Source: Hermatobates lingyangjiaoensis
Taxonomy: Eukaryota > Arthropoda > Insecta > Hemiptera > Hermatobatidae
Assembly (NCBI GenBank): GCA_026182355.1
Contig: JAPFBL010000084.1
Span: 10,395,001 to 10,459,000 of the forward strand
Reading direction: 5' to 3'
DNA length: 64,000 nucleotides
Shown here: piece by piece, positions 45,555 to 55,929 of the stretch
Numbering within the stretch: the first letter of the stretch is position 1
Layout: each line of letters begins with the position of its first letter
Made by a program: the position numbers and the translations under genes
Notes under the pieces: generated by a model
What the model saw: only the letters and a program-made list of their open reading frames with translations
Database searches by the model: none
What the model was told of the DNA's origin: nothing

Positions 45555-45705
45555 TATAAATAGGCAGCAGATCTTCTTTTAAACAAGTATCATTAAAATT
45601 AACCGCAGTCTCGGCATTCACGATCTTAAGACTGAGAGATTCGATCCTACGAACTAACCTCCTGCTAACAGGGTTCAACTGGAAAAGGAGTTGGCCAAGT
45701 GACAT
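45553..45705 (-). pseudogene. PLE ORF start (N-terminal region), truncated at a TA tract
   Basis: The minus-strand frame begins at the ATG at 45705 and reads MSLGQLLFQLNPVSRRLVRR, then IESLSLKIVNAETAVNFNDT and CLKEDLLPIYTNI, where it runs into the (TA)n tract. The pattern L-R-R-x-E-x-L-S-L-K-I..., x-FN-x-x-CL-x-x-x-LLP-x-Y resembles the region near the N-terminus of Penelope/Neptune-type PLE proteins. It lies in the same orientation and directly downstream of the terminal repeat following the RT-endonuclease relic at 46.5-47.8 kb. It therefore looks like the beginning of a second copy in a head-to-tail tandem. Confidence 0.6.
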
Positions 45706-46010
45706 GTTAAATTAAAATCGATGACTCATGCTTAGTCATTGCTATAAATAGATTAAAAGGATAGTACAGGTTAATGTAAAGAGAAGGTTAAAGGTCAATA
45801 ATGAACAAGAAACAAGCGGTTAGAATAAAAGAGTTGAAAGTCCAAGAAATTCAAGAAAGGCCAAGTGACATGTTAAGTTAAACTCGATGACTCATGCTTA
45901 GTCATTGCTATAAATAGATTAAAATCGATGACTCATGCTTAGTCATTGCTAAAAATAGATTAAAAGGATAGTACAGGTTAATATAAAGAGAAGGTTAAAG
46001 GTCAACGGTA
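45690..46010 (-). repeat. Internally duplicated PLE leader
   Basis: The block GGCCAAGTGACATGTTAA..., CGATGACTCATGCTTAGTCA, AGGATAGTACAGGTTAAT... occurs at 45693-45805 and again at 45858-46005. Inside the second copy the ~44-bp part CGATGACTCATGCTTAGTCA... is duplicated once more. It lies between the terminal repeat at 46.3 kb and the ORF start at 45705 and so is a 5' leader with tandem duplications, a common PLE feature. Confidence 0.7.
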
Positions 46011-46261
46011 TAACTGGACTAATAGAGAATAAATAGATTAAGAAAATTAATAATAATAATAATCAAATAATAATGTTAATAATAAATAATAATAATAATA
46101 ATTAAGATTAATAGTAAGCTAGAAAAGATATATTAAATAACGAGTTGAAAGAGAGTAAGAATTAAAAGGGAAGGTATAGTTAGTTAGAAAAAGAAAGAAA
46201 AGTTTATAGTTATTTAGTTATAACGAAAAGAAGAATAATAATATATATATAAGAAAAGTAA

Positions 46262-46330
46262 ACGTATTGAGTGCGCAAGCTTTCGACATCACAGATGTCA
46301 TCGACGGGCGAAGTTGTTCCTAGGAGATCC
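46262..46330 (-). ncRNA. Hammerhead-ribozyme-like motif in PLE terminal repeat (AAGCTT type)
   Basis: On the minus strand TCGATGA (46298-46304; consensus CTGATGA) leads into the strong hairpin GACATC-TGT-GATGTC, then GAAA (46281-46284) and AAGCTT (46277-46282), followed by GCGCAC. Helix II is perfect and helix III would be the AAGCTT palindrome. The base changes at the start of the core make self-cleavage uncertain. Confidence 0.55.
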
Positions 46331-46331
46331 A

Positions 46332-47810
46332 GGACGCAAAAGGCATAGGGAAGGGAAAGCAGGCAAGTAGTGGGGGTAAGGGGAGTGGGGGTAAGGGGGG
46401 TGGGGGAGCCCAACTGGAGAACAGCTGCAGATCACCTGATGCCGGAGGCCGACTCGCGCCGAGCAGCCTCGGAATACCGACCGCAGGCCGAGCGCCCGCC
46501 CTCACACCACTCTCCGGTCCACCAGTCCGAGTCACCAGATCAACTGAGCCACTATTATCACAGCACTATGTGGCGCTACACTCAGTCCGGTATCCCGCTG
46601 CACTTCACCGCTTACTGCCATACTCCTCATGCTGGGAATGACGAACATGTCTACCATCTGGCAGTTAAGGGAAGGTTCTTGACCTAATGTAGAGCGCTTC
46701 AGGATTTTCAGGCGGTTAGGGTCACTTTGCAGTTGAAGGACTTTGGTTCCTTCGACTAACTTCTCCCTAGTGAGACGAGTACCATGGACTTTCTTGTTCA
46801 TGCTGTTTTGGTCCACCAGCAGACAGATGTAGGGTAAGACGCCTCGAGAGCTTCGTGTTTGTCATGCCGATGTATGTAGAAGGCAGGGCTGCACAGTTCC
46901 CTGAATTACAAACATATTCATACAGAGATGACTTTTCTGGAGCTCTGGGTGACACATGGGGCTGTTCTTAAGAACAAATTACTGGTCTTATTGTTCTTAT
47001 AGAATATGTTAATTTAAGCTTATCCTCCTCCGTCGTCGTTGAAACGTGCTTAGAGACGATATTTCGCAGCGCTTGTTCATCTTGCTTGTACTGGCTGCTC
47101 ATGTATGCCCTGTAATACAAGCGTATTACTTGATGCCTCTCCTCTGAGGCATCTTTGTTCTCTGTAGTGCCATACCACTTCTCAAGGCATTGACTGATAG
47201 TTTTCCTCACATGATTATTGGAATAACCATTGTTGACCAGGACCTGGTTGCTCTTTCCAACTCCGAGTGGACATCCGACCATTCACTGCAGTGAGTTAGA
47301 GCCCTTCTTACATAAGCCGCAATGGTTGAACGTTTGTACCTATCGGGCATTCACTAATCCCATTCAAACACAGACCCGGGTTAGTTGGTTTGCAATAGAC
47401 ACCTGTGCTAAAGCTCCTAGACCGTTGTTGGACCAAAACATCAAGAAATGGCAGCTGACCGTCAATACTCTTTTCAACAGTTAGTCTAAGGCTGATTCAT
47501 TCTCCAGGTGTTCCTTCAATCTTTCGATCACATTTACGTCTCTGGCTAAGACGAAAATGTCGTCGATATATCTCCCATATATTGTGGGTCTTTCTAATTC
47601 AGAAAAGACTTTCCTCTCCACAGCGCCCATGAAGTAATTTGCAAATAGGACACCCAGCGGTGATCCCATGGCAACACCATCAATTTGCTGAAACATGCGG
47701 CCATCAGGTGAGATAAATGCAGACTCTTTCGTGCATATCTTCAGAAGGGACTTCAGGCTCGTTTTAGGGATGTCTATCTTAGGTTGCTCTCCCTCAGGGT
47801 AAATATATAT
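46332..47810 (-). pseudogene. Penelope-like element: RT palm and thumb, GIY-YIG endonuclease and 3' region, frameshifted
   Basis: In minus orientation the relic enters from a TA tract at about 47806. The RT palm (47800-47483) has IDGVAMGSPLGVLFANYF and YGRYIDDIFVLA, the latter holding the catalytic YIDD. The thumb follows with LPFLDVLV, STGVYCKPTNPGLCLNGI and, after a one-base frameshift near 47345, YKRSTIAAYVRRALTHCSEW. The linker lies around 47000-47280. The endonuclease (46955-46767) shows SLYEYVCNSGNCAALPSTYI and GMTNTKLSRRLTLHL, with YIG intact. After another frameshift (46816-46690) HGTRLTREKLVEGTKVLQLQ and LNCQMV form the C-terminus. GC-rich 3' sequence reaches the hammerhead-like motif at 46.3 kb. 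It is a different PLE lineage from the one at 19.6 kb and cannot encode an intact protein. Confidence 0.85.
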
Positions 47811-47890
47811 ATATAGTATATATAGTATATATATATACATACATATTACAAGTATTATATAATAATATATATATAATATATATATAAACA
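47806..47890. repeat. TA-rich microsatellite
   Basis: TATATATA blocks with interruptions such as TAGTATATATAG, between two unrelated PLE pieces. Confidence 0.9.
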
Positions 47891-48095
47891 CGTGAAATAA
47901 CAATCAATGATCAATACACAATATAAAATGGGGCACAAAAGACTATGATCTTTCAACCACAACAAGCGATCTTCGTCAGAGTCAAAAACCCAACTGAGTC
48001 AGTCATTGACTCTGACGAAGACCACTTGTTGTGGTTGAAATATCTTAGCCTTTTTTTTCTCCATTTCATATTGTGGTTTGATCATATAATTTGAT
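47885..48095. repeat. Head-to-head PLE terminal repeats (AGATCT type), well preserved
   Basis: The minus-strand copy has TCGTCAG at 47973-47979 and TTTC at 47951-47954, with ACCACAACAAGCGAT between. The plus-strand copy has CTGACGA at 48012-48018, GAAA at 48037-48040, and TATCTTAG. The spacer holds AAAACCCAACTGAGTCAGTC. The outer ends carry the CACAATAT/ATATTGTG box and TA tracts. Confidence 0.75.
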
Positions 48096-48339
48096 ATATA
48101 TATATATGTATATATATTACAAATTCAATAATGTATCAATCTTTTCATAGAATAGGTGTATTATGTAATAGGGATTCGGCGAATTTTCTAAAAAAATATA
48201 CCAAAACATTCCTCTCTTAAGACTACTGATCACAGTTTTTCAAAAACTTTGATGCTGAGAGAGTGTTTTTTTAAAAGAAAAACTTCTTTTAGTTCACTTC
48301 TGAGATTTATTTGCCCTTTTTGGATCGATTTAGTATCCA

Positions 48340-49305
48340 AACAATCGCTCAGAGTAAACTGAAATTTTATGATTTTTGACAAAGGGAAAGAAAGTGACTT
48401 TTTAGAAAACACTAGCATGTAATAAAATTCCCAGCATAATAATTTTATAAAAAAACCAATAATTTAAAACATAATTTAAAATTGAATACATTCTTTGAAA
48501 AATAATAATGAAATAATCCTACATCTTAAATTAAAAATTATTAAAATGACATTTTTTTACATGCTTCTGACATGTTTCAGTCAAAATAAGAATATTTTTA
48601 AGTTTCAATTATTTTTGCATTGCATACTTCAGCTTTAATGGGAGTGGAACTGGAAAATATATCAGTTAAGGAGAAAGCAGTTAATAGGTGACAAAAACAA
48701 GGGTTCAATCTGATTTACAAAGCTCTTCCCAACTGATTATACATTTGTAGAATTTATTATACTTTCAAAGGTAAATTTAAAAATATCTTTAAAATGTCTA
48801 TTAGATATTTGTTCATTTAAATAATATGAACGGAGGCTCTATTTGACATCATACAAAGAATGCAGGCCCTCTGTTTAGAAGAGGTAGAAACACTAGATCA
48901 TATTATATCTGAATGCGAGCCAATCGCATTGGAAATGATAAATATTTTTATTAAATCATACATAAAACTATAGATGTGAAGCATAATTTATACTTTTCTA
49001 CACTTATGAAAGTCATTAAAGAACTTAATTTAGTTACAACAATAGGTTGTACAATATGACAGGTATGGTCGCGGAGCATACGAGTCTGATCATGCCTTCA
49101 GTTTAACATGTCAGATTGATCAATGATTTCAAATTTCTTAAACTGATAAAATGATTGTAGCCACATGTAAATAAATGAGACATTATTAATTAATATGTAT
49201 GTATACGCACATTAAAATATTACGAACAATTTGTTGTTTGTCAAGAGTTTGATATTAAGTTTACTTATAGTAAAGTTGAGTGTAGACCACTCCAGATTTT
49301 TTTAA
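48340..49305 (+). repeat. Decayed right part of the composite element, with LINE relic
   Basis: TTTTTGACAAAGGGAAAGAA and AAATTCCCAGCATAATAATT correspond to the region just inside the right arm at 10570-10640. The extreme right end TACTTATAGTAAAGTTGAGT..., GACCACTCCAG occurs at 49258-49300. Between them is a LINE relic (48730-48960) that the better copy lacks. Confidence 0.5.
48730..48970 (+). pseudogene. LINE C-terminal zinc-knuckle relic
   Basis: Across a frameshift, the plus strand encodes ECR..CLEEVETLDHIISECE then PIALEMINIF, matching CRLCLEEAEILDHILALCE at 43239-43335. Both belong to one diverged Jockey/R1-like non-LTR family. No RT motifs remain. Confidence 0.65.
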
Positions 49306-49758
49306 TTGTTCTGATAAAGCATTGACATAAACCAAACTGCTATATTTATTAGATGTCTGCATACTACTAGGCCGATTGTCATCCATATGTGGTTTGTGTA
49401 CTTTTCTTCTAAAGAAAAGTTAATAACTCTGCAGATTTTTTATTTCCCATTAATTTGTTTATATTTTGCTTATTTGTATTGTTTGTAATATTTGCGCATT
49501 GGGTTTTTCGTTTTCTATTGTTTTTAACGTTGTGTGGAGAGTATCCTGTGTTTGTTTCCAGTAATTATTATCTTCTCTTTTTTAACAACAAATTTTGGGT
49601 CTAATTATAGGAATGTTGTTACTTACAAAGATTCTTAATTAATTAAAATTTGCATGCTACTATAGTTAGAAAATTTTTAATTTGTAATGCAGTGGTTTTT
49701 GTTTCAGGGTGACTATAGCACTGCATCTTAAAAACTATTGTACATCCCCTCTTCTGTA

Positions 49759-50110
49759 CTAAAGTACCCCAGCAGTTAGCTTCAACGCCTCCAAGAAGCT
49801 CAACACTTTAGCTGGTTCCAGTGGTAAAAGTTTTTCTATAGTTTTGTTGAGTGTCCCGAAGCACCAACCTCTGTGTAGTAAAGTAGCCTTATAGTCAGTC
49901 AGCAGGCGCAACGGTGTTTCTTCCTCTTCTTTGCAGAATCTGCATAAACCATCATTGATAATGTCTATTCAGGCTTCCTACATTTCGGGAGAAAGTGACT
50001 TCCTTTCTCCTTCTTCGCGTTTTGGAAGAAAGTAACTTCCTTTCTCCTTCTTCGGGTCCTTAGGTGCACTTGTGGGAGGTTGGCTCCCACTAGTTAGCGC
50101 TTTTGGACCC
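49759..50110 (-). pseudogene. LINE C-terminal fragment with CRFC knuckle
   Basis: The minus-strand frame 49968-49759 reads IDIINDGLCRFCKEEEETPL, then RLLTDYKATLLHRGWCFGTL and EKLLPLEPAKVLSFLEALKL, ending at a stop. C-x2-C-x4-EETPLxLLTDY resembles the ...CRxCxEEEETxxHLLxxC knuckle near the C-terminus of non-LTR retrotransposons; His and the last Cys are replaced by Arg and Tyr. Upstream in the same frame, beyond two stops, is a basic stretch (SAPKDPKKEKGSYFLPKREE) encoded by a duplicated 37-bp block at 49985-50055. This is a different LINE lineage from the 43.2/48.9 kb pair. Confidence 0.6.
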
Positions 50111-51200
50111 CCTGCCCATCTGGAGGATGGTCTCCGGACTTCCTTCTCCTTAGTATCATGCAGAGGAAAATCATTGTTCCTCTATCGGTGGTATTTTGTC
50201 CGCTCCAGCGGAGAACCGCATACCGCAAGAAGGCTATTTACTCAAGGGGGTCGCCTGACCCTTGAGGCTTCGTTCATAATACAGTAACCCCTGTATCATC
50301 CATCCTTTGGCACGGATCGCATAACACCTTAGATTAGGGCTGGGATAAAAGGAGAGGATTTGTGGATTAGGATGATTGTGAAACAAAGGCGGTCAGGCCC
50401 AGCCCCTCATCACCTTCTCCTCCTCTTTCGTTTGTCCCTGCATATAGCAGATTAACAGGGTAGCCTCGTGAAGGCCGAAAGTCGGAGTTGAGTGTTAGAG
50501 GCTATTAGAGGTGCTTAATCACTGAATTACTACCCCTAATGTAGTGTTACCCGTTCGATATTGTAAGGTTATAGAATATTCGTAAAATCTAAATATGATA
50601 TTTTAGATAAACATATTGTTACTACCACAGAGGCTAGTAAATTTCATATTACTATAGAAATGTGTTGTAGATAGTGAATTGTTTTGTGGACAATGACTGA
50701 TTTTAAACCTATCAAACAAATAGTGCTTATTTGTAATAAACATACGAACTATTATATTAATCATAGGAATTGTAGACATATGCTGGCACTGCTTGTTTGA
50801 TAGGTACTTGATCCCAGGATTCTCTGACTATGATTAGTCTTACTTAAAGTGACTCACTACGTGTGCAACCGCTCAGACATCAACATCAACGATTCAAAAG
50901 GTAACATGGATATGTATAATAATATCACAATATTTTATGTTTATTCAATCACCGGTGATATGACCTAAAAATAGTAGCCGTATTATCATAAACAACGAAA
51001 AGTTCATTCCCATGCTCCAAAATTAACCAAAACAATGGAATTTAAGAGACACTTAGAACCCAAATTTCACACTGGCCATCATCAATAAATATTATAGTTT
51101 GACGTTTCTTTTTATAGTTTTATGCACTTTATTGTCCGAACATATTATGTCAACTGTTTAAAGTGTATTCAAATTTCTTTCATTAAACCTTAGTAAAAGA
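50111..51200. other. GC-richer stretch (to 50520), then AT-rich; no gene recognised
   Basis: The first 400 bp may be part of the LINE relic next to it. A 71-codon plus-strand frame is not recognisable. After 50520 nothing is seen. Confidence 0.35.
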
Positions 51201-51229
51201 ATTATCATTCACTGGATTTTTTTAACTAT

Positions 51230-51950
51230 TTTCTAAGTTAAAGTAAACAAAACGACATGTACAACAGTTAATCCTTTATTCCAAGTTAGGTTTTCAGGTT
51301 GTATAACTTTATTGCCCTTTGAGTTTATTACAATTTTTTAAAAATTTGTTTACAGATCATTAATTTTTGGAAGAAAATTTCATATATCTATAATTAATTA
51401 GCCGTTTAGAGTTAAAAAAACATACTGTGAAATCATAAAATACATCATAACGCCCGTTTCCATTCATACAATGTCAATAAAATAATATTCAGTTCGCCCT
51501 CTTATAATATATATTTCTGAGTATAATTTCAGTACAATCCGCTAAACGGTGAGACTTCTTGTTACGCAATCAAACTTTCAGAATGAATCATTAGTTAAAA
51601 ATATTGTACATTTTATGGCAAAACTGCCCTTTTTGGAATTTGAAAAATTGTAAGTTTTTTTTAGCTATCACTGATGGTTCCATAATAATTCTAAAGTTTA
51701 AATACTCTAGATTAAGTAGTTTCGGAGAAAAAAATGTGGATTTTGTACACAATTTGTTCAAAAAAAAAAAAAAAAAAAACTTGCACATGATGAATTTTGC
51801 ACAATAATAATAGGGCTATTCTACAGTATAGTGCCCATTTTTCAGTAGAGTATGACTTTATCCAGCAAACTGTCTAGTCGTAGCGTGCCCACAAATTTTG
51901 GATACAAAAATTTCATATGTCAACATTTCCAATTTTTATTTGAAACCTTT
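51230..51950 (-). repeat. Repeat family K, diverged copy
   Basis: In minus orientation: ATTTGTGGGCACGCTACGAC, a degraded ATCAAGTT position, ACTGAAAAATGGGCACTATA, a GTGCAAAATTC stretch, TTTTTTTCTCCGAAACTACT and TTGTATGAATGGAAACG. Confidence 0.55.
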
Positions 51951-52539
51951 TTCATAGGTCTACATAAGAAAGGAAACAAAAATCATACATCAATCAACAG
52001 TTATACTCAGAAACAAAGATAGATTATTACAATGTGTAGAGTTATACAACTAAAACTAATTGACTTATATAAGTGATTTTATTGAATGCGAAAAAAATTG
52101 AACTTTTACATTACTGGCGGACATTGGACAATAATAACAGTGCAAACATTATTCCAGACAGGATAGGAAAATGAACAAAAATTTTGTTTGAAAAGATTAA
52201 ACTTCAATAAATTACGGAAAGGATATGTAATATTTGAATAATATTTATTCAGGTGTATTAATTTGAAGAGTTTATTAAATATAACTTCATAAATATTTGA
52301 TTATGTGTCTGGTTGTTAATGTCGTTAGACCCTTAGCCTTGATAATTGTGGTTATATTCACATCAGTCTGTTAGTCCTTAGGTTGTTATTAATTATTTTT
52401 CCTTGTATTTCTCCACACATTCAAATAATCTAGTCATCTTTATGTATATATTTGCTAGTTGATTTATAACGTTTGTTTTTATCCGTTTGAGCCCTGTAAA
52501 AAACAACATCTACGTCATTTGAGTTTTTTATTTAAATCT

Positions 52540-52640
52540 GAAAAATTATAATTATATATTATATATTATAATATATTGTAATCCATATTATAATTTATAT
52601 ATATATATATATATATTTTAGTATTACATATATAACCAAT
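52540..52640. repeat. TA-rich microsatellite
   Basis: ATATTATATATTATAATATA-like sequence followed by pure TATATA at about 52597-52617. Confidence 0.85.
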
Positions 52641-52674
52641 TTAATAAAAAAATGGTTTATAACCAGGACCTAAA

Positions 52675-52945
52675 TAAACTACATTCACAGAAAGAACAGA
52701 CAGAATAGAGATCACAGAAACTCATTACTATATTTCGACCGCGTCTTCATCAGCTAGAGAAAGAAGGAGTTGCTCACTGATTGAGTATCTCTTGAATGAT
52801 ACAACTTCATTCAGTTGTAAGATGTCTTTGGAGTGACTCACTTATTTGTCTCTCTACCTGATGACGGCGTCGTCAAAATAATGAATATCTGTGATCTCTT
52901 TTATGTGCGTTTTTTCTGCGATTCTAATTTGAATATATATGTAAT
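52675..52945. repeat. Head-to-head PLE terminal repeats (ATATAGTAG type)
   Basis: The left copy (minus strand) is CTACATTCACAGAAAGAACA, ACAGAAACTCATTACTATAT, TTCGACCGCGTCTTCATCAG. The right copy (plus strand) is CTGATGACGGCGTCGTCAAA, then ATCTGTGATCTCTT, GTGCGTTTTTTCTGCG. The right copy has the core CTGATGA-C-GGC...GTC and AAAA instead of GAAA. Same 3' terminal family as the PLE at 19.6 kb. Confidence 0.7.
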
Positions 52946-53359
52946 GATTCAAGCTTACTACCGTCTCAGTATTGATAACTTCTATCAGATGTTTTCCTCT
53001 GCTATTATCAGGTACCTATTATACATGCATAGATGGGGTAAATATATACACACAGGTTAACCAACAACTTTAATGGATAATTTGCTAACACATGAGATGC
53101 TCAAAGTTTTTAAAAGTACTAAATCATGTGATACAAAACTGTCTGTTTCCTTCTCAATAATGTTAGTTTAAAAGTTAATTACTTAAGATATCTTATTCTT
53201 AACTAGTTTTCCATTTCTTTATTTTTTATTCATTCTCTATCTTTTATTTACTACCACTGATATATTTTTATTTTATTTATTTATTATTTTTTCTATTCTT
53301 TATTTGAATTGAATAAGTAATTCTATTGATTATTTGAATTTCCTTGCTATATCTCCTCT

Positions 53360-53578
53360 TAATTCTATTACTTCAAGACCCGGCGTGAAGGACAGCACTG
53401 GTGGTTGCCGGGTAGGTTACTTGCCATTGCGCCTACAACGTACTTGGTCTCCCTCTCTCATTTCTCCTGAAGGCGGATTACCCAAAAATAATAACGTCTA
53501 AACCACACTAAAAATATCAGAAATGAGACTAAGATCTTCGAACCAAAACATGTGGTCTTTGTCAGAGTCTCACTTATA

Positions 53579-53624
<46 letters not shown>

Positions 53625-53640
53625 GAAGTATGTATATATT
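53360..53640. repeat. PLE leader and terminal repeat next to a TA tract
   Basis: ACGTACTTGGTCTCCCTCTC and CTCCTGAAGGCGGATTACCC (leader-like), then a minus-strand AGATCT-type terminal repeat (GACTAAGATCTTCGAACC, GTCTTTGTCAGAGTCTCACT) and TA repeats to about 53636. Confidence 0.6.
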
Positions 53641-53818
53641 TATTTATATAAAATGGTGGTCTCACATTGCTTAGATCAGAAGAGAAGATGTAGCTGGGGA
53701 AGTGTTTAAAGACCAGTGACTCGAGAACGAGTCTCGGTCTTGATGCACTGGTCCTTGGTAGGTATCTCTCCATCTTTTCTCGCAAACTCCTACTGATGAC
53801 TCCCGTTAGATTATCCAT
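53639..53818 (-). pseudogene. Possible PLE ORF start, truncated at a TA tract
   Basis: A minus-strand frame starts MDNLTGVISRSLREKMERYL, continues PRTSASRPRLVLESLVFKHF and SSDLSNVRPPF, and runs into TA repeats. The context, an ATG-led frame cut by (TA)n and beside a PLE terminal repeat, is like that of 45553-45705, but the sequence does not clearly match it. Alternatively it is a chance frame. Confidence 0.3.
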
Positions 53819-53829
53819 CGTAGTAAGCG

Positions 53830-54165
53830 TTTTGTTATTCTAAATGCTGTTGTGCATATTCATATCACAGTAGAAACATAATTTATTCGTAAAGATGAGT
53901 TTCTCTTAAATTGCTAATTCTCAGTGATGAATAATAAGCTTAGATGATATATCAATTCAAGATTATTAGAGTGGAGACCCACAAGATGAGTCTCACATAG
54001 GTGTGGACACAACTAGCCGAAAATTGTTAACACCAGGTAAAATGTATTTTGCTACTCTACTGCACACAATATTTGCAGGAGGTGTTGACCTCTGTTGATG
54101 AACCCTCTTTAGTCAAAGGAAGTTATTAATGATATTATAGGTATGTGGTAAGATTATGAGAAGTA
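53830..54165. other. No gene recognised
   Basis: AT-rich; nothing supported. Confidence 0.4.
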
Positions 54166-54169
54166 GGTT

Positions 54170-54600
54170 TTGTTTTCCCCCTTGAGGTATGCGAACTTGA
54201 GACAAATGGCTATTTGTTTATGGGTCAGCTGGAGGTGGGATGTCATGTCTTTCTATTGTTTCCCTGGAAGTAGTCTGAGGATCATGTCAAGGCACTGGCC
54301 AATGTATCAGCCAGAGTGTGATGGACGGGAGATGGCCGCCACAAAGGTCCTTTATAATTACCAAGTAGGGGAGGCACGGCAGACGGGTAATTACCGGTCT
54401 GGCTCCGCCTCCATAACTCAGTCGCCTGGGCCTTTCCGGATTACCACCGCCCCACTCCACACACGAGCCGCAGAGGCCTCTTTGGCATTACCTTCACCCC
54501 CTCTACCTCAAGACTTTCTTACTCCTCCCACTGCCATTATCTCACACTTCTTTTACAGTATGTCCGCCATACATTGCTGATTGGATTTTGACAGAAATTG
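54170..54600 (+). other. GC-rich island with a 136-codon open frame, function unknown
   Basis: This ~400-bp island stands out from its AT-rich surroundings. It contains an uninterrupted frame from 54170 to 54580; a second in-frame ATG lies in GGGAGATGGCCGCC, a good eukaryotic start context. The encoded sequence is low in recognisable motifs: EMAATKVLYNYQ, a Ser/Pro-rich middle, then LPSPPLPQDFLTPPT. Two homeodomain-type sites, TAATTACCAAG and TAATTACCGGT, lie 40 bp apart. It could be a first exon, a promoter or a conserved regulatory element. I do not assign a gene. Confidence 0.35.
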
Positions 54601-54659
54601 CTCCCTTGATTCATATCTTGGAATAAAGTTCTACAGTCACTGAATACTCATTCCTGGCA

Positions 54660-55720
54660 CACTACTCTAGTCTGACTTTTGCAATCTGATCATACTTTCT
54701 AACAGTAATTACAGCTTTATTTTCTTGGTTTTACATGGTATATATAACTTATAAACAATTGCAAGTATTATTCCACTCACAATGATGGTTACCTCATGCA
54801 TAATTTTGTGGAAAACCCTACGTGTTTAATCTCTTGGAAAAAATGCTGTAGAACAGAAAGTGATTTCCTTATTACATCTACATAAACCAGTCTGATATAT
54901 TATCTGATTGACTCGACTTGAAACATAAATTAAAAGTATTATTATTTTTGAAGTAAATCTTATTAAAAAAAGATATTTACAAAAGAAAATACAAATTATT
55001 TAAAACTGTATGAAAACATTATTCTTTAAAGAAACACATTCAAAACTTTCTTTAATCTTAAATTGTCTTAGATTCTTAATTAATTTCTTCAAATGAGGAC
55101 TATCTTCTCCATAAATTCAGAAGTTTGTTGAACATACTTTATAGTTTTCGTTGCCAGCAGCTAAGCTAAGCTAATTAATTACCTTGAAGTTTATGTTTAA
55201 TTGAACAGTTTAATATTTCTCTTAAATATATCCCAGTGAAACTTTCCATTTTTAAAACTTTCATTGCTTTATATTTTTGTTTGATAATAAGTTCTGTCGT
55301 TGGTACAATATATTGGTTCTGTTTGTGCTTTCCTTAGCATGAAAGTTAATATAGGTGTGCCTGAATCATTTCATTGTTATCTAGGTTTTTTTTTAACTTT
55401 TCTACGCAGCTTTTAATAAACTTTTAGTAGGTTTTCTTAATCTAACAACCAAGGATGAAGTATTCATTTTTCCCTATCCATGAACCATAAACGAGCTTCC
55501 AGAACAGTTCTACACGTAAAAATTATATCTATTACGGACTCATGTTACTGTAAACGGTGATAAAATCTAAAAACATTGCAATTTGCTATCACTCCTACCT
55601 GATTATTGCAGTTACTATATTCGCACACCGGTTTCAACATATTCACAAACCATTCAAAAATTAAATCAGTCGTAAAGGATTGTAAGAAATTTTGGCATTT
55701 AATAACAACTTTTTTTGTCT
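54660..55720. other. AT-rich stretch without recognised genes
   Basis: Nothing supported. Confidence 0.45.
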
Positions 55721-55725
55721 AAGAA

Positions 55726-55928
55726 TTGTAGGGTAAAAATCTAATGAAATGGTCTCCACATATAAAAATTTTAATGATATAAACAACGCGTTTCGAAACG
55801 CGTCTCTAACAGAGGCACTCATCCTTAGTTAATGCCTAAAGAAGAACACTACGTGTTCGAAACGCGTTATTTATATCATTAAAATTTTTATATGTGGAGA
55901 CCATTTCATTAGATTTTTACCCTACAAT
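55726..55928. repeat. Inverted terminal repeats with hammerhead-like core (ACGCGT type)
   Basis: Arms 55726-55797 and 55856-55928 are near-perfect inverted copies: ATCTAATGAAATGGTCTCCA, TTAATGATATAAA(C), ACGCGTTTCGAA. The plus-strand core is CTAAAGA (55836-55842), the hairpin GAACAC-TAC-GTGTTC, GAAA (55859-55862) and ACGCGT (55862-55867). CTAAAGA differs from CTGANGA at the invariant G, so this copy is likely inactive. Confidence 0.75.
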
Positions 55929-55929
55929 G

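Noticed and set aside
46370..46687. 105-codon Pro/Ser/His-rich plus-strand frame in GC-rich DNA
   Set aside because: It lies antisense to the 3' region and C-terminus of the minus-strand PLE.
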